Shown: piece by piece, positions 23,217 through 32,120 of the stretch
How positions within the stretch are numbered: the stretch's first letter is position 1
Layout of the letters: each line of letters opens with the position of its first letter
Assembly: GCA_900318685.1 (NCBI GenBank)
Contig: ONLL01000022.1
Span: 1-56,232 of the forward strand
Length of the DNA stretch: 56,232 nt
Direction: 5' to 3'
Source: an uncultured Prevotellaceae bacterium
Lineage (GTDB): Bacteria > Bacteroidota > Bacteroidia > Bacteroidales > Bacteroidaceae
Translations under genes and position numbers: made by a program
The notes under the pieces: generated by a model
What the model was told of the DNA's origin: nothing
What the model saw: the letters and a program-made list of their open reading frames with translations, nothing else
Databases searched by the model: none

Positions 23217-25454
23217 CTATTTGATGATGGTGTTCGAGCCACTTACTAATGTGAAATCATCGATAAGAACATCTTTGCCAGGATTCTTCGAGTTCATGAT
23301 GAGAACGCAGTAAGTGCCGTCGGAAGGAATGTCAAAACTATGCGTCACTTCTACCCACGATGTATTGGTAAGGTCGTTGACATAGTCACCGTATTTGTAG
23401 CCTGAACTGTCGGCTGTGCCGTTGTTTACTGCAACAAAGCCGGGACGAACTGAGCCACCTTCTGCAGTTGCTGCCTTGACATAGAACTTCATTGTGTAGT
23501 TGCCGGCCTTCAGCTGCATCTCTTTATATGCTAGACGTTTGTTCTGAGATGCTCCTCCCACTTTTACGGAATAGCTGCCGCCGTGAGCATCAGTGCTCTT
23601 GCTCAGTGTTGCATTGCCTGCCGTCGAGGCTGTCTTCCAGTTGTCGGGCACGTCACCGGTCCATGATTCGAAGTCGCCGTTGGTGCCTTCCTTAGTTGTC
23701 TGGCCGCCACCGCCGGGTGTGTCGCCACCGGGGTTAGGATCGTCACCGCCTTCAATGCTGACGAAGTAGGCGTTCGTTACTTCAATCTTGCCTTGATAGT
23801 CACCGCGATTGCCAATGATGGTCAGTTTGCAACCTTCCTTGATGCCCTTGGCAGCTACCAGATCCTGGAACTTCTTCTTATCGCCGCCCTTCTTGTCCAA
23901 GAGACCGTAGACATAGACAGAGCCTGTCTCGTCCTCGAGGTCGAAGTTGCCGTACTGGTCGCCATCCTTCAGGTTCTTCACGGTGCCCGTAAGCTGGTAC
24001 CATATATCGTTGCTAACCTCTGCTGCGTTGAACTCGGCCACAGTGACAACCTTGGCGTCGCCACCAGGCTGCGGGCCGGGAGTGTCGCCACCGCCGCCTT
24101 CGGTCTTGCCGTTGAGGGAGTAGATGTAACTCTCGTTGGCAACGGTCTCAGGTGTGTTGCCCTTGTAGTTGGTCACCTTTCCGCAGATAATCACCTCATC
24201 ACCCTTCTTGGGCAGGTCTCCGCTGGTGTACTTCACATTGCCCAGATAGAGCGTGCGGAAGACGTAGAACTTGTCGCCGCTGTCAGTACCGTCGTCGGAG
24301 ATGTAGAACGTGCAGTTTCCGTACTGAGTGTTGAACTGGTTCTTGTCCTCGATGTCGATAATCTTACCCTTGATGTAAATGTCCTTGTCGGACTTGGCAT
24401 CAGCTGCCAATGCGCTGGCAAAGGCGTTTGCTGCAGTAGCATTGTAAGGATCTTCGAGTGTGCCTGTGCCCTTAGGCTGGCCACTGGGCTGAGGAGTGTC
24501 GCCTCCGCCGTCAGTCACACCGTTAAGAGAGTAGAGGTATGACTTGTTCTGAACAGTCTCCGGGGTGTTGCCTTTGTAATTGGTGACCTTGCCACAGATG
24601 ATGACTTCGTCGCCAACTTTAATTTGAGTCTTTCCGCTCGTGTACTTGGTGTTGCCGAGGTAGAGTGTACGGTAGCAGTAGAACTCGTTGCTGGTGTTGC
24701 CGTCGTCGGAGATGTAGAAGGTGGCGTTGCCAAAGTTGTCGGCAGCGTACGGATTGGTAATCTTCGATACTTTGCCTTTGATGTAGATGTCTTTGTCAGA
24801 CTCTACGTCGCTGCCAAGAGTGGCGATGTATTTAAGCACAGCCGAAACGTTGTACGGGTCGTCCTGAGTTCCCTTGCCGGTAGGATCAGCTGCTGGTGTT
24901 GGGGGGGTGGGCTCGCCACCTTTATTCACACCGTTGAGCGAATATACAAACCCTTCGTTAGCGGCCGTCTCAGGCGTGGAATTATACATGGTAATCTTGG
25001 CATAAACGATGACATCATCACCAGGTTTTAGCACATCGCCTGCGCCTTTCTCCCACTTCTTGTTGCCAAGGTAAAGCACACGATAACAGTAGAACTGATT
25101 AGTTCTTGTTCCATCGTCGGAGATGTAGAATGTGGCATTGCCGAATGTACCTTGGTCAAAATTCAGTTCAACACCATTCTTGTCAGTAGCGATGCTGACC
25201 ACCTTTCCCTTAATATAATAGCCTTGCTGGCTCACCTCGTTATTCTCCAGTTTGTTGGCGGCATTGGTGGCTGCAATGGCATTGAAGGGATTCTCTAACG
25301 TTCCGTCACCAGTTCCCCCCTCGAGTTCAGTCTCTTCACCTATAACGCTAGTACCCTTGCCTGGCAGGTCGTATGGCTCGGGTACGTCTTCGCAGGCTGT
25401 GTATGCAAGGGCCGTTAAAGCCACGAGCATAAATCTGTAGAAATGTTTCTTCAT
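23217..25454 (-). CDS. Surface lipoprotein with tandem OB-fold-like (DUF6359-type) repeats
   Basis: 745 aa, lipoprotein signal (ALTALAYTAC, Cys21). After a short linker come three homologous modules of about 120 aa (roughly 50-180, 190-325 and 330-455). Each has the pattern GTGTLEDPYN...IKGKV...GNATFYISDDG...YLGN...GDEVIICGKV...SYLYSLNG. A fourth, more divergent OB-like module follows (about 470-565, WYQLTGTVKNL...FDLEDETGSVYVYG). A C-terminal jelly-roll-like domain (595-745, NGDFESW...VLIDDFTLVSG) looks like a carbohydrate-binding or surface domain. Last gene of the TonB receptor operon, 7 nt after the DUF5689 gene. OB-like modules often bind nucleic acid, but ligand is not known here. Confidence 0.8.
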   Translation of the reverse strand: MKKHFYRFMLVALTALAYTACEDVPEPYDLPGKGTSVIGEETELEGGTGDGTLENPFNAIAATNAANKLENNEVSQQGYYIKGKVVSIATDKNGVELNFDQGTFGNATFYISDDGTRTNQFYCYRVLYLGNKKWEKGAGDVLKPGDDVIVYAKITMYNSTPETAANEGFVYSLNGVNKGGEPTPPTPAADPTGKGTQDDPYNVSAVLKYIATLGSDVESDKDIYIKGKVSKITNPYAADNFGNATFYISDDGNTSNEFYCYRTLYLGNTKYTSGKTQIKVGDEVIICGKVTNYKGNTPETVQNKSYLYSLNGVTDGGGDTPQPSGQPKGTGTLEDPYNATAANAFASALAADAKSDKDIYIKGKIIDIEDKNQFNTQYGNCTFYISDDGTDSGDKFYVFRTLYLGNVKYTSGDLPKKGDEVIICGKVTNYKGNTPETVANESYIYSLNGKTEGGGGDTPGPQPGGDAKVVTVAEFNAAEVSNDIWYQLTGTVKNLKDGDQYGNFDLEDETGSVYVYGLLDKKGGDKKKFQDLVAAKGIKEGCKLTIIGNRGDYQGKIEVTNAYFVSIEGGDDPNPGGDTPGGGGQTTKEGTNGDFESWTGDVPDNWKTASTAGNATLSKSTDAHGGSYSVKVGGASQNKRLAYKEMQLKAGNYTMKFYVKAATAEGGSVRPGFVAVNNGTADSSGYKYGDYVNDLTNTSWVEVTHSFDIPSDGTYCVLIMNSKNPGKDVLIDDFTLVSGSNTIIK

Positions 25455-25461
25455 ATTGCTA

Positions 25462-26388
25462 TTAGTTATTATTATTATCCTTTATTATTTCAATATCTGA
25501 TTCTTTACGAATCAAAATCTGCCATACATTATTATAACGTGTGGCAATGCCGGTGATGTTACAAGTCTTTGGGCGCTTATTTACATCATCGTAAGGTAGT
25601 TTCATAGCCGCAAAGCGGGCGTATGTACTAGTACGTATGACAAGAGTTTTGGAATCATATTCAAGTAGTTCCCTGTTAACGCAGCCGCCAGAGAATATAG
25701 GTGAACCGCTACTTAGCTCGCCCTTGACCGTTGCGTCAACAGCCGAATCTGGAGCGAAGGTGCCTAAACCTAGAGGATTCGGATGAACAAAATGCACGTT
25801 TTCCAGTCTCACTAATTTTGCATTATCTGTTTCAAGATCCTTAGTAGGAACGAAACCCTTAATGATTTCAATCTTAGTGGTATCGGGTGAACCGACGTAG
25901 GTGAAATGCTTTTGGAACAATTCTTTGTACATGCGTCCCAGTTCTACAGCATTGTGCTTGGAATTGTTGTAGTAAAAGCCGATCTGAGGCTGCTTGCGAT
26001 ACCCACCAATATAAAGATCTTTAAGAGCTATGATGATTTCCTGACCTAAAGGAAGAAATCCGTACATGCCACTCTGGTTGACAGATACGACGATGGCTGC
26101 AGTCTCGTCTTGCAGTGTGAACTGCTTATAAAGATTACCACCTATGTCGTTACCAGTGACGCGTCCCTTGATCTTGATGTCCTGGTCAATCTTTACGTAT
26201 TTGTCAACGTCTGCATTGATGACATCATGATACTTGTTCTTCAGTTCAGCAATTGTGATGATGCCGTCGCTGGTGATCGCATTGTTGCCGAAAGGAGATT
26301 GGCCGAGGTTGGGCTCATCCCAGTCACCCTGACATGCTACCATTGTGAATCCGACTACTAATAGCGCAAGGATTTTTATTGTTTTCAT
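25462..26388 (-). CDS. DUF5689-type surface lipoprotein
   Basis: 308 aa with lipoprotein signal (LLVVGFTMVAC, Cys19). The segment TIAELKNKY followed by IKGRVTGNDIGGNLYKQFTLQDETAAIVV (about 45-105) is the OB-like DUF5689 pattern related to the modules in the neighbouring lipoprotein. The second half carries a degenerate copy (LVRLENVHF...NVWQILIRKESDIEII). It lies 13 nt after the TonB receptor stop and 7 nt before the next lipoprotein, so all three are one transcript. Likely an outer-membrane partner of the receptor, occupying the place SusD would take in a glycan locus. Confidence 0.82.
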   Translation of the reverse strand: MKTIKILALLVVGFTMVACQGDWDEPNLGQSPFGNNAITSDGIITIAELKNKYHDVINADVDKYVKIDQDIKIKGRVTGNDIGGNLYKQFTLQDETAAIVVSVNQSGMYGFLPLGQEIIIALKDLYIGGYRKQPQIGFYYNNSKHNAVELGRMYKELFQKHFTYVGSPDTTKIEIIKGFVPTKDLETDNAKLVRLENVHFVHPNPLGLGTFAPDSAVDATVKGELSSGSPIFSGGCVNRELLEYDSKTLVIRTSTYARFAAMKLPYDDVNKRPKTCNITGIATRYNNVWQILIRKESDIEIIKDNNNN

Positions 26389-26401
26389 AATCGTCGTTTT
26401 T

Positions 26402-28948
26402 TTAAAAATAGTAATTGATCATGAGCATACCGTTAGCTCCATTAGCATAGAATTTGTAGGGGCTGCTTTGGAACTTATATGTGCGTAACGCTTTCTCTTC
26501 TTCATCTACGTCGGTACGACTCTGCTCGCGTCCGCCAGTGACGATGTCCAGGTTGTTGAGGATGTTGGTAAGCATCAGGTTGAAGCCGATGCGCTTGCCT
26601 TGCTTCAGTCTGAACTGACGGCCGATAGAGGCGTCGAGCATGAAGCCTCCGTGACCCTTGGCCTGGTCGGGCAGCACGCTGTAGTCCTTGGCTGTGCCTT
26701 CATTGTTCCACTTCAGTCGTCCCTCGTAGCGGGTGACGGGCGTGTAGTAGAGATAGATGCGGTCGTAGTAGTTGCCGATGAGGTCGATGTACCATCCGTT
26801 GGCATGATAGCTCAGGTCGAGGCTGAAGGCTGAGAGTGGTGTGCATCCCTCGCGCATGCCTTCGCTGTGGACGCGGTCGTTGTAGGTGCGTCCGTCCTCC
26901 GAGAGCATGTAGGCCACGTCGGCATTGTTGACGTACTTGGCATCGCTGATAGTGGCCAGTCCCTTGACGTTGAGCACTTCGCTGACTCTGACGTTCACAC
27001 CCAGCTCTACGCCGTAGTACTCTTTCTCGATGCCTGAGAGTGATACGTAGGTGAACGAACGGCGGTCGTCCATGTAGTACATGCTCTGCTCGGTGACATC
27101 ATTGAGGTGGCTGTAGAATCCGTTGATGTTGAGCTTGATGAGCGAGGTCTTCAGCTGGTAGCCAACCTCTGTGGAGAGCACCTTCTCGTTCTTCAGGTCG
27201 CGCACGAAGTCATTGTTCACCTGTGCGGCCTGGAAGGCGGTACGCGGAGCAGGAGTCTTCAGCTCATAGCCGGCTCCCAGCAGGATGGCGTGTCCCTTGC
27301 CCAGGTTGAAGTGTATGCCGGCCTTGGTTCCTCCGTCGAGGAACTTAGCCGTGCCGCTCTTGCCGTAGGAGTTCTCGGGGGCCAGTCCGTTGCGCATCTT
27401 ACCTTCGCGCTGCATGGTGGTCCCTGCCACGCGTCCGTTGACAAAGAGGTGAGCGCGGTTGAGGTCGGCGGTGTATCCAGCCCAGAGCTGAGCCTTGTTG
27501 ACGAAGATGTTGTAGTCATAGCCGAAGCGGTCGCCTTCCTTCACCACTTGGTTGGGATGGTTCATGTCGTACTGTGCCTCCTTGCCGTCCTCACCATAGT
27601 TCTTGATGACGTAGGTGTTGACATTATGGAAGGAGTTGGCGCCGAGCAGGTCGTCCATCGTCTGATAGTGCAGTCCCTTGTTGGTTGAGAGCTGCAGTCC
27701 GGCGTGTAGCTGTGAGGTGTTGGTGAGTTGCTTGTCGATGTAGCTGCTGAGCGACAGCGAGAGCTGGTCGTCGTGGTAGCGCTGCAGGTAGTACATGGCG
27801 TCTGACCCTTGCAGAGTAGCCATCTTGTTGGAGTAGTACATGCGGTCCCACTGCACCTGGCGGTTCTCCTTCGATGCCGACAGATAGTCGTAGGCAGCTT
27901 GCCAAGTTTCCTTATCTGCCATAAAGGATTCTTCATCTGTGTAGTAATAAGGTTCTCGCACATTGAAAAAGGCACTCGGCATGCCAGAGTAGTAGTCGGG
28001 AGCGGGATTGGTGGAGTTATTGTAGTTCAGTCGGCTGCTGCTGTACTTGGCATACTTGCCCAGCAGCGAGGTGACGAGCTTGGTCTCCGTGTCGATTTTC
28101 CAGTCCCATGTGAGCAGAGCGGCAGGAGCGAAGTCCTTCACGACGCGTGAGTTGCGCTTCTTGCCATCTTGATAGCCCCATGCGCTGTTGTACAGACGGT
28201 CGTTGGCAATCCAATACATCTCATCGGTGGCAGCAGCCTGCGTGCCTCGCTCGGTGGGGTTACCCCAGGTGACGAGCGACAACGAGTGCTGGTCGTTGAT
28301 GAGCTTCTCTGCTCCGAAGAAGTAGGATAGAGAATTGTAGGAGGTGCCTTCGACGAACCCTATGCCCTGTCCCCAGCGGTAGGTGAGGCTGGCAGTAAAG
28401 GCCCAGCCGTCCTCACGCACACCGGTGTTGTAGGTATACATCAGGCGTGTGTTGTAGTTGCGGTTGGCTCCTGCGATCGATGCGCGCTGTCCTGTGGCGA
28501 AGCTTGAGGGTCGGAAGTTGTAGTTGTTGGCACCGCCCATGCCAGCCATCGAGAATGTGTTGTCTTCGAAGGGCAGTGCTGCTTCCTGCGAGCGTGTCTG
28601 GTTGTTGAGTCCTCCCACGAATGAGTAGCGGAACTCTCCTCGCTCTACATCATTGACGGGGTTGCCGTTGATGTGGATGTCGTTGTACTTCGAGCCATAG
28701 GCGCGGTACTTGAACCTGGCCGGTGAGAAGCGGTAGCCCACTTCATTGGCGTAAACGTTGCGGTTGGATGAGATGACTGTGACGTTCTGTGTGACGTCGT
28801 CGTCCTCTCCCAACTGCGCTTCGGTGAAGGTGAAAGCCTGCTCGTTCTGCACATCGATGGCCAGTGAGTCGACCTCCTCCTGTGCTCTGAGCGCGCTTGG
28901 AGTCAGGCATAGTAGTGCCGTCACCGCAAGTATCAGCTTTTTGTTCAT
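26402..28948 (-). CDS. TonB-dependent outer membrane receptor
   Basis: The start is set at the Met at 28948, which opens a signal peptide (MNKKLILAVTALLCLTPSALRAQ); it lies close behind the -7 box. The protein is 848 aa. It shows a plug-like N-terminal region (about 40-150, NVTVISSNRNVYANEVGYRFSPARFKYR split by NGNPVNDVERG) and a long series of aromatic, alternating beta strands ending YKFYANGANGMLMINYYF, with the terminal aromatic residue of outer-membrane barrels. No SusD-like gene follows. Instead the operon encodes two OB-fold-like lipoproteins. Substrate unknown; a secreted nuclease encoded 3.6 kb away suggests nucleic acid fragments. Confidence 0.85.
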   Translation of the reverse strand: MNKKLILAVTALLCLTPSALRAQEEVDSLAIDVQNEQAFTFTEAQLGEDDDVTQNVTVISSNRNVYANEVGYRFSPARFKYRAYGSKYNDIHINGNPVNDVERGEFRYSFVGGLNNQTRSQEAALPFEDNTFSMAGMGGANNYNFRPSSFATGQRASIAGANRNYNTRLMYTYNTGVREDGWAFTASLTYRWGQGIGFVEGTSYNSLSYFFGAEKLINDQHSLSLVTWGNPTERGTQAAATDEMYWIANDRLYNSAWGYQDGKKRNSRVVKDFAPAALLTWDWKIDTETKLVTSLLGKYAKYSSSRLNYNNSTNPAPDYYSGMPSAFFNVREPYYYTDEESFMADKETWQAAYDYLSASKENRQVQWDRMYYSNKMATLQGSDAMYYLQRYHDDQLSLSLSSYIDKQLTNTSQLHAGLQLSTNKGLHYQTMDDLLGANSFHNVNTYVIKNYGEDGKEAQYDMNHPNQVVKEGDRFGYDYNIFVNKAQLWAGYTADLNRAHLFVNGRVAGTTMQREGKMRNGLAPENSYGKSGTAKFLDGGTKAGIHFNLGKGHAILLGAGYELKTPAPRTAFQAAQVNNDFVRDLKNEKVLSTEVGYQLKTSLIKLNINGFYSHLNDVTEQSMYYMDDRRSFTYVSLSGIEKEYYGVELGVNVRVSEVLNVKGLATISDAKYVNNADVAYMLSEDGRTYNDRVHSEGMREGCTPLSAFSLDLSYHANGWYIDLIGNYYDRIYLYYTPVTRYEGRLKWNNEGTAKDYSVLPDQAKGHGGFMLDASIGRQFRLKQGKRIGFNLMLTNILNNLDIVTGGREQSRTDVDEEEKALRTYKFQSSPYKFYANGANGMLMINYYF

Positions 28949-28987
28949 AGGTTGATGGTTAGTGTTACTGTTAATGAATTCTAGGTG

Positions 28988-28995
28988 CAAAGTTA
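28988..28995 (-). promoter_or_regulatory. -7 box of the TonB receptor operon
   Basis: Plus-strand CAAAGTTA gives TAACTTTG on the minus strand, 39 nt upstream of the chosen start. It also shows that an upstream in-frame ATG at 29017 lies before the promoter. Confidence 0.7.
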
Positions 28996-29088
28996 GGAAA
29001 AAAAAATGATACTGCAAAGCTTTCCCCGGACTTTTTTCCCGTCTATGCAGAAAAGAGGGCAGAGCGGCGGCAGTGAAGTTTCAGAAGT

Positions 29089-30507
29089 CTAGTCCCAGCA
29101 GTCCAGGTCATGCGCTATCTCTGGCATCATGTCCTTATGGAATTTCGGCTCTTTGATGCCACTGCGCTTCTGCCGCCGGTAGTCGTCGAGCAGCCAGAAA
29201 GCATGCTTCGACAGCACGACGATGGCGATGAGGTTGCAGGCCGTGATCAGCGCCATGCAGAGGTCGCCCAGGTTCCACACCACCTCGAGACTAGCCAATG
29301 CTCCGAACATGACCATCGCTCCTCCCGACAGCAGCCGGAAGACGGTGAGCACCCGCTGGCTGGATGTCATGAAGCGGATGTTGGCCTCGCCGTAGTAGTA
29401 GTTGCCGATGATGGATGAGAAGGCGAAGAGGAAGATGGCGATGGCGATGAAGGCAGGTCCGAAGGTTCCCACCTCCGATGATAGTGCTGCCTGCGTCAGG
29501 GCTATGCCGTTGAGCTCAGGCACGTTGTAGAGTCCGCTGATGAGGATGACGAAGGCCGTGCAGGAGCAGACGAGCAGGGTGTCGGTAAATACTCCAAGGG
29601 CCTGTATCAGCCCCTGTTTCACAGGGTGAGTCACTGTGGCCGTTGCTGCCACGTTGGGAGCGCTGCCCTCGCCGGCTTCGTTGCTGAACAGCCCTCGCTT
29701 CACGCCGTTCATGATGGTCGCTCCCAGCATGCCACCAGCCGACTGCTCCAGTCCGAAGGCGCTGTCGACGATGACCTTCAGCACATGGGGAATGTGCTGG
29801 ATGTTCATCACGACTATGACCAGTGCCAAGATGAAATAACCGATGGTCATCAGGGGCACGAGCACCGAGCTGACCTTGGCTATGCGGTGGATGCCTCCGA
29901 AGACGATGACGAGTGCCACAGCCGCGATTGCTATGCCCACCACGAGCGGATCCCATCCGAAGGCTTCGTGCATGGCTCCGCAGATGGTGTTGCTCTGGAT
30001 GGAGTTGTACGATAGCCCGAAGGTGATAGTGATCAGAATAGCAAAGAGATATGCCATCCATCGGCAGTGCATTCCCTTGAGAATGTAGTAGGCAGGCCCT
30101 CCGATGAACGAGTCCTTATGGCGCTGCTTGAAGAGCTGGCCCAGCGTCGACTCGATGAAAGCGGTGGCCGATCCGAGCAGGGCTATGATCCACATCCAGA
30201 ACACGGCTCCCGGGCCGCCGATGGCGATGGCTGTGGCTACGCCGGCCAGGTTGCCTGTGCCGACGCGTGTGGCCACGGAGACGGCAAAGGCCTGGAACGA
30301 CGAGATGTGCCTGTGGTTGTTGTTCTTGTCTTCCAGGCCTTGTGTGCCTGACGTCGCTGAGTCGGTCAGCAGTCTGAACATCTCACCCACCATGCGGAAC
30401 TGCACACCCTTGGTCTTCCAGGTGAACCATAGTCCGCACACGATCAATGTCCCTATGAGCAGGTAGGTCCAGAGGGCATCGTTGATATGGGTGATCAGTT
30501 CGTTCAT
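29089..30507 (-). CDS. Sodium:alanine/glycine symporter (AGCS family)
   Basis: 472 aa from Met at 30507; about 10-11 hydrophobic segments. Family landmarks are RVGTGNLAGVATAIAIGGPGAVFW (about 80-105), the GGPAYY segment, KRGLFSNEAGEGSAPN (near 270) and FAFSSIIGNYYYGEAN (near 355). Imports small neutral amino acids with sodium across the inner membrane. It follows the tryptophan synthase-like gene by 75 nt on the same strand, a probable two-gene operon. Confidence 0.92.
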   Translation of the reverse strand: MNELITHINDALWTYLLIGTLIVCGLWFTWKTKGVQFRMVGEMFRLLTDSATSGTQGLEDKNNNHRHISSFQAFAVSVATRVGTGNLAGVATAIAIGGPGAVFWMWIIALLGSATAFIESTLGQLFKQRHKDSFIGGPAYYILKGMHCRWMAYLFAILITITFGLSYNSIQSNTICGAMHEAFGWDPLVVGIAIAAVALVIVFGGIHRIAKVSSVLVPLMTIGYFILALVIVVMNIQHIPHVLKVIVDSAFGLEQSAGGMLGATIMNGVKRGLFSNEAGEGSAPNVAATATVTHPVKQGLIQALGVFTDTLLVCSCTAFVILISGLYNVPELNGIALTQAALSSEVGTFGPAFIAIAIFLFAFSSIIGNYYYGEANIRFMTSSQRVLTVFRLLSGGAMVMFGALASLEVVWNLGDLCMALITACNLIAIVVLSKHAFWLLDDYRRQKRSGIKEPKFHKDMMPEIAHDLDCWD

Positions 30508-30582
30508 GGGTTGGTTAAGCAGATGAGAGGCCACGACTGTTTGTATGTTTGTCGCGGCCTCTGTCTATTTGTTAACTACGAA

Positions 30583-31947
30583 TTACAGGATTTGCTCCAG
30601 TTGGCTGACGTTGTGCTCGATCATCTCGTCGCTGACCGAGTAGTTCACCAGGTCGCCGTTGATGTACTGGTCGTACGACGGCATGTCGATGAGTCCGTGA
30701 CCAGAGAGGTTGAACAGGATCACCTTCTCCTCGCCCGTCTCCTTGCATTTCTTGGCCTCGCGGATGGTGGCAGCAATGGCGTGGCAGCTCTCCGGAGCAG
30801 GGATAATACCCTCGGTGCGGGCAAAGAGCATACCGGCATCGAACGACTCCAGCTGTGGGATGTCAACACCATGCATCAGGCCGTCCTTGATGAGCTGCGA
30901 CACGATCATGCCGGCACCATGATAGCGCAGACCGCCGGCATGGATGTTCGACGGCTTGAACTGATGGCCCAGGGTGAACATGGGCAGCAGCGGCGTGTAG
31001 CCAGCCTCGTCGCCGAAGTCATACTGGAACTTTCCGCGTGTGAGCTTGGGGCAGCTCTCGGGCTCGGCAGCGATAAACTCCGTCGTCTTGCCGTCCTTCA
31101 GGTTGTGGCGCATGAACGGGAAGGCGATGCCTCCGAAGTTCGAACCGCCGCCGAAGCAGGCAATGACCATGTCGGGATATTCGCCGGCCAGCTGCATCTG
31201 CTTCTCAGCCTCCAGACCGATGATGCTCTGATGCAGGGCGACGTGGTTGAGCACTGAGCCCAGCGTGTACTTACAGTTGGGAGTGGTGGTGGCCAGCTCG
31301 ACAGCCTCTGAGATGGCAGTTCCCAGCGAACCCGAGTGCATCGGGTCCTTGGTGATGATGTCCTTACCGGCACGGGTCGACATCGAGGGCGAGCCAGTCA
31401 CGGCGGCTCCGAAGGTGCGCATAGCAATCGAGCGGTAGGGCTTCTGCTGCATGGTAATCTTCACTTGGTAGACGGCGCACTCCAGTCCGTAGAGCTTGGC
31501 AGCGTACGAGAGGGCCATACCCCACTGACCGGCACCCGTCTCCGTGGTCACGTTGGTTGTGCCTTCCTGCTTGGCATAGTAGCACTGGGGCAGGGCAGAG
31601 TTGATCTTGTGCGAGCCCAGCGGATTGGTCGACTCGTTCTTGAAATAGATGTGGGCAGGAGTGCCCAGGGCTTCCTCAAGGGCATAGGCACGTACCAGCG
31701 GTGTGGAACGATAGAACTTGTACTTATCGAGCACTTCCTCGGGAATGTCGATCCATGCATGCTCGGTGTCGAGCTCCTGCACGCAGCATTCGCGTGGGAA
31801 GATGTGTGCCAGGTCGTCGACGCCCAGAGGCTGCTTCGTCGCCGGGTGGATAGGGGGCAGTGGCTTGTTGGGCATGTCGGCCTGGATGTTGTACCACTGT
31901 GTCGGAATCTCGTTCTCCTGAAGGAGGAATTTCTTTTGTTTACTCAT
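30583..31947 (-). CDS. Tryptophan synthase beta chain-like protein, TrpB2 type
   Basis: PLP enzyme converting indole and serine to tryptophan. The start at 31947 (MSKQKKFLLQENEIPTQWYN) is the one typical of TrpB2. The PLP lysine is in NPLGSHKINSA (K114); the phosphate-binding loop FGGGSNFGG and the catalytic-site TETGAGQWG are present. TrpB2 enzymes do not pair tightly with TrpA, and no trp genes surround this one, consistent with an indole-salvage role. At 454 aa it has the N-terminal extension of this subfamily. Promoter TACCTTTG is 33 nt upstream. Co-transcription with the symporter is likely. Confidence 0.92.
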   Translation of the reverse strand: MSKQKKFLLQENEIPTQWYNIQADMPNKPLPPIHPATKQPLGVDDLAHIFPRECCVQELDTEHAWIDIPEEVLDKYKFYRSTPLVRAYALEEALGTPAHIYFKNESTNPLGSHKINSALPQCYYAKQEGTTNVTTETGAGQWGMALSYAAKLYGLECAVYQVKITMQQKPYRSIAMRTFGAAVTGSPSMSTRAGKDIITKDPMHSGSLGTAISEAVELATTTPNCKYTLGSVLNHVALHQSIIGLEAEKQMQLAGEYPDMVIACFGGGSNFGGIAFPFMRHNLKDGKTTEFIAAEPESCPKLTRGKFQYDFGDEAGYTPLLPMFTLGHQFKPSNIHAGGLRYHGAGMIVSQLIKDGLMHGVDIPQLESFDAGMLFARTEGIIPAPESCHAIAATIREAKKCKETGEEKVILFNLSGHGLIDMPSYDQYINGDLVNYSVSDEMIEHNVSQLEQIL

Positions 31948-31978
31948 GTTGTTTTTTTGCTGGTGAATGATTACCAAG

Positions 31979-32117
31979 TGCAAAGGTAGTGAAAAGTTAG
32001 GAGTTAGGAGTTAGGAGTGAGGAGTTAATACGTCCTGTTTAACATTATTTATCATTCGGGCGCATAAAATACTCTTCACTCCTAACTCCTAACTCCTGAC
32101 TTTTTTGTACCTTTGCA
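31979..32117. promoter_or_regulatory. Divergent promoter pair inside a large inverted repeat with heptamers
   Basis: TrpB2 -7 box (plus-strand CAAAGGTA, 31981-31988) and symporter -7 box (TACCTTTG, 32108-32115) are mirror images, both part of GTGCAAAGGTA/TACCTTTGCAC. Inside them lie a direct array of GGAGTTA units (31996-32028) and its inverted counterpart CTCCTAA repeats (32079-32098). The whole interval can fold into a cruciform and places both promoters in symmetric contexts. Confidence 0.7.
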
Positions 32118-32120
32118 CTT

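Noticed and set aside
23217-28948. Classical SusC/SusD polysaccharide utilisation locus
   Set aside because: No SusD-like lipoprotein or glycoside hydrolase in the operon; the partners are OB-like lipoproteins.
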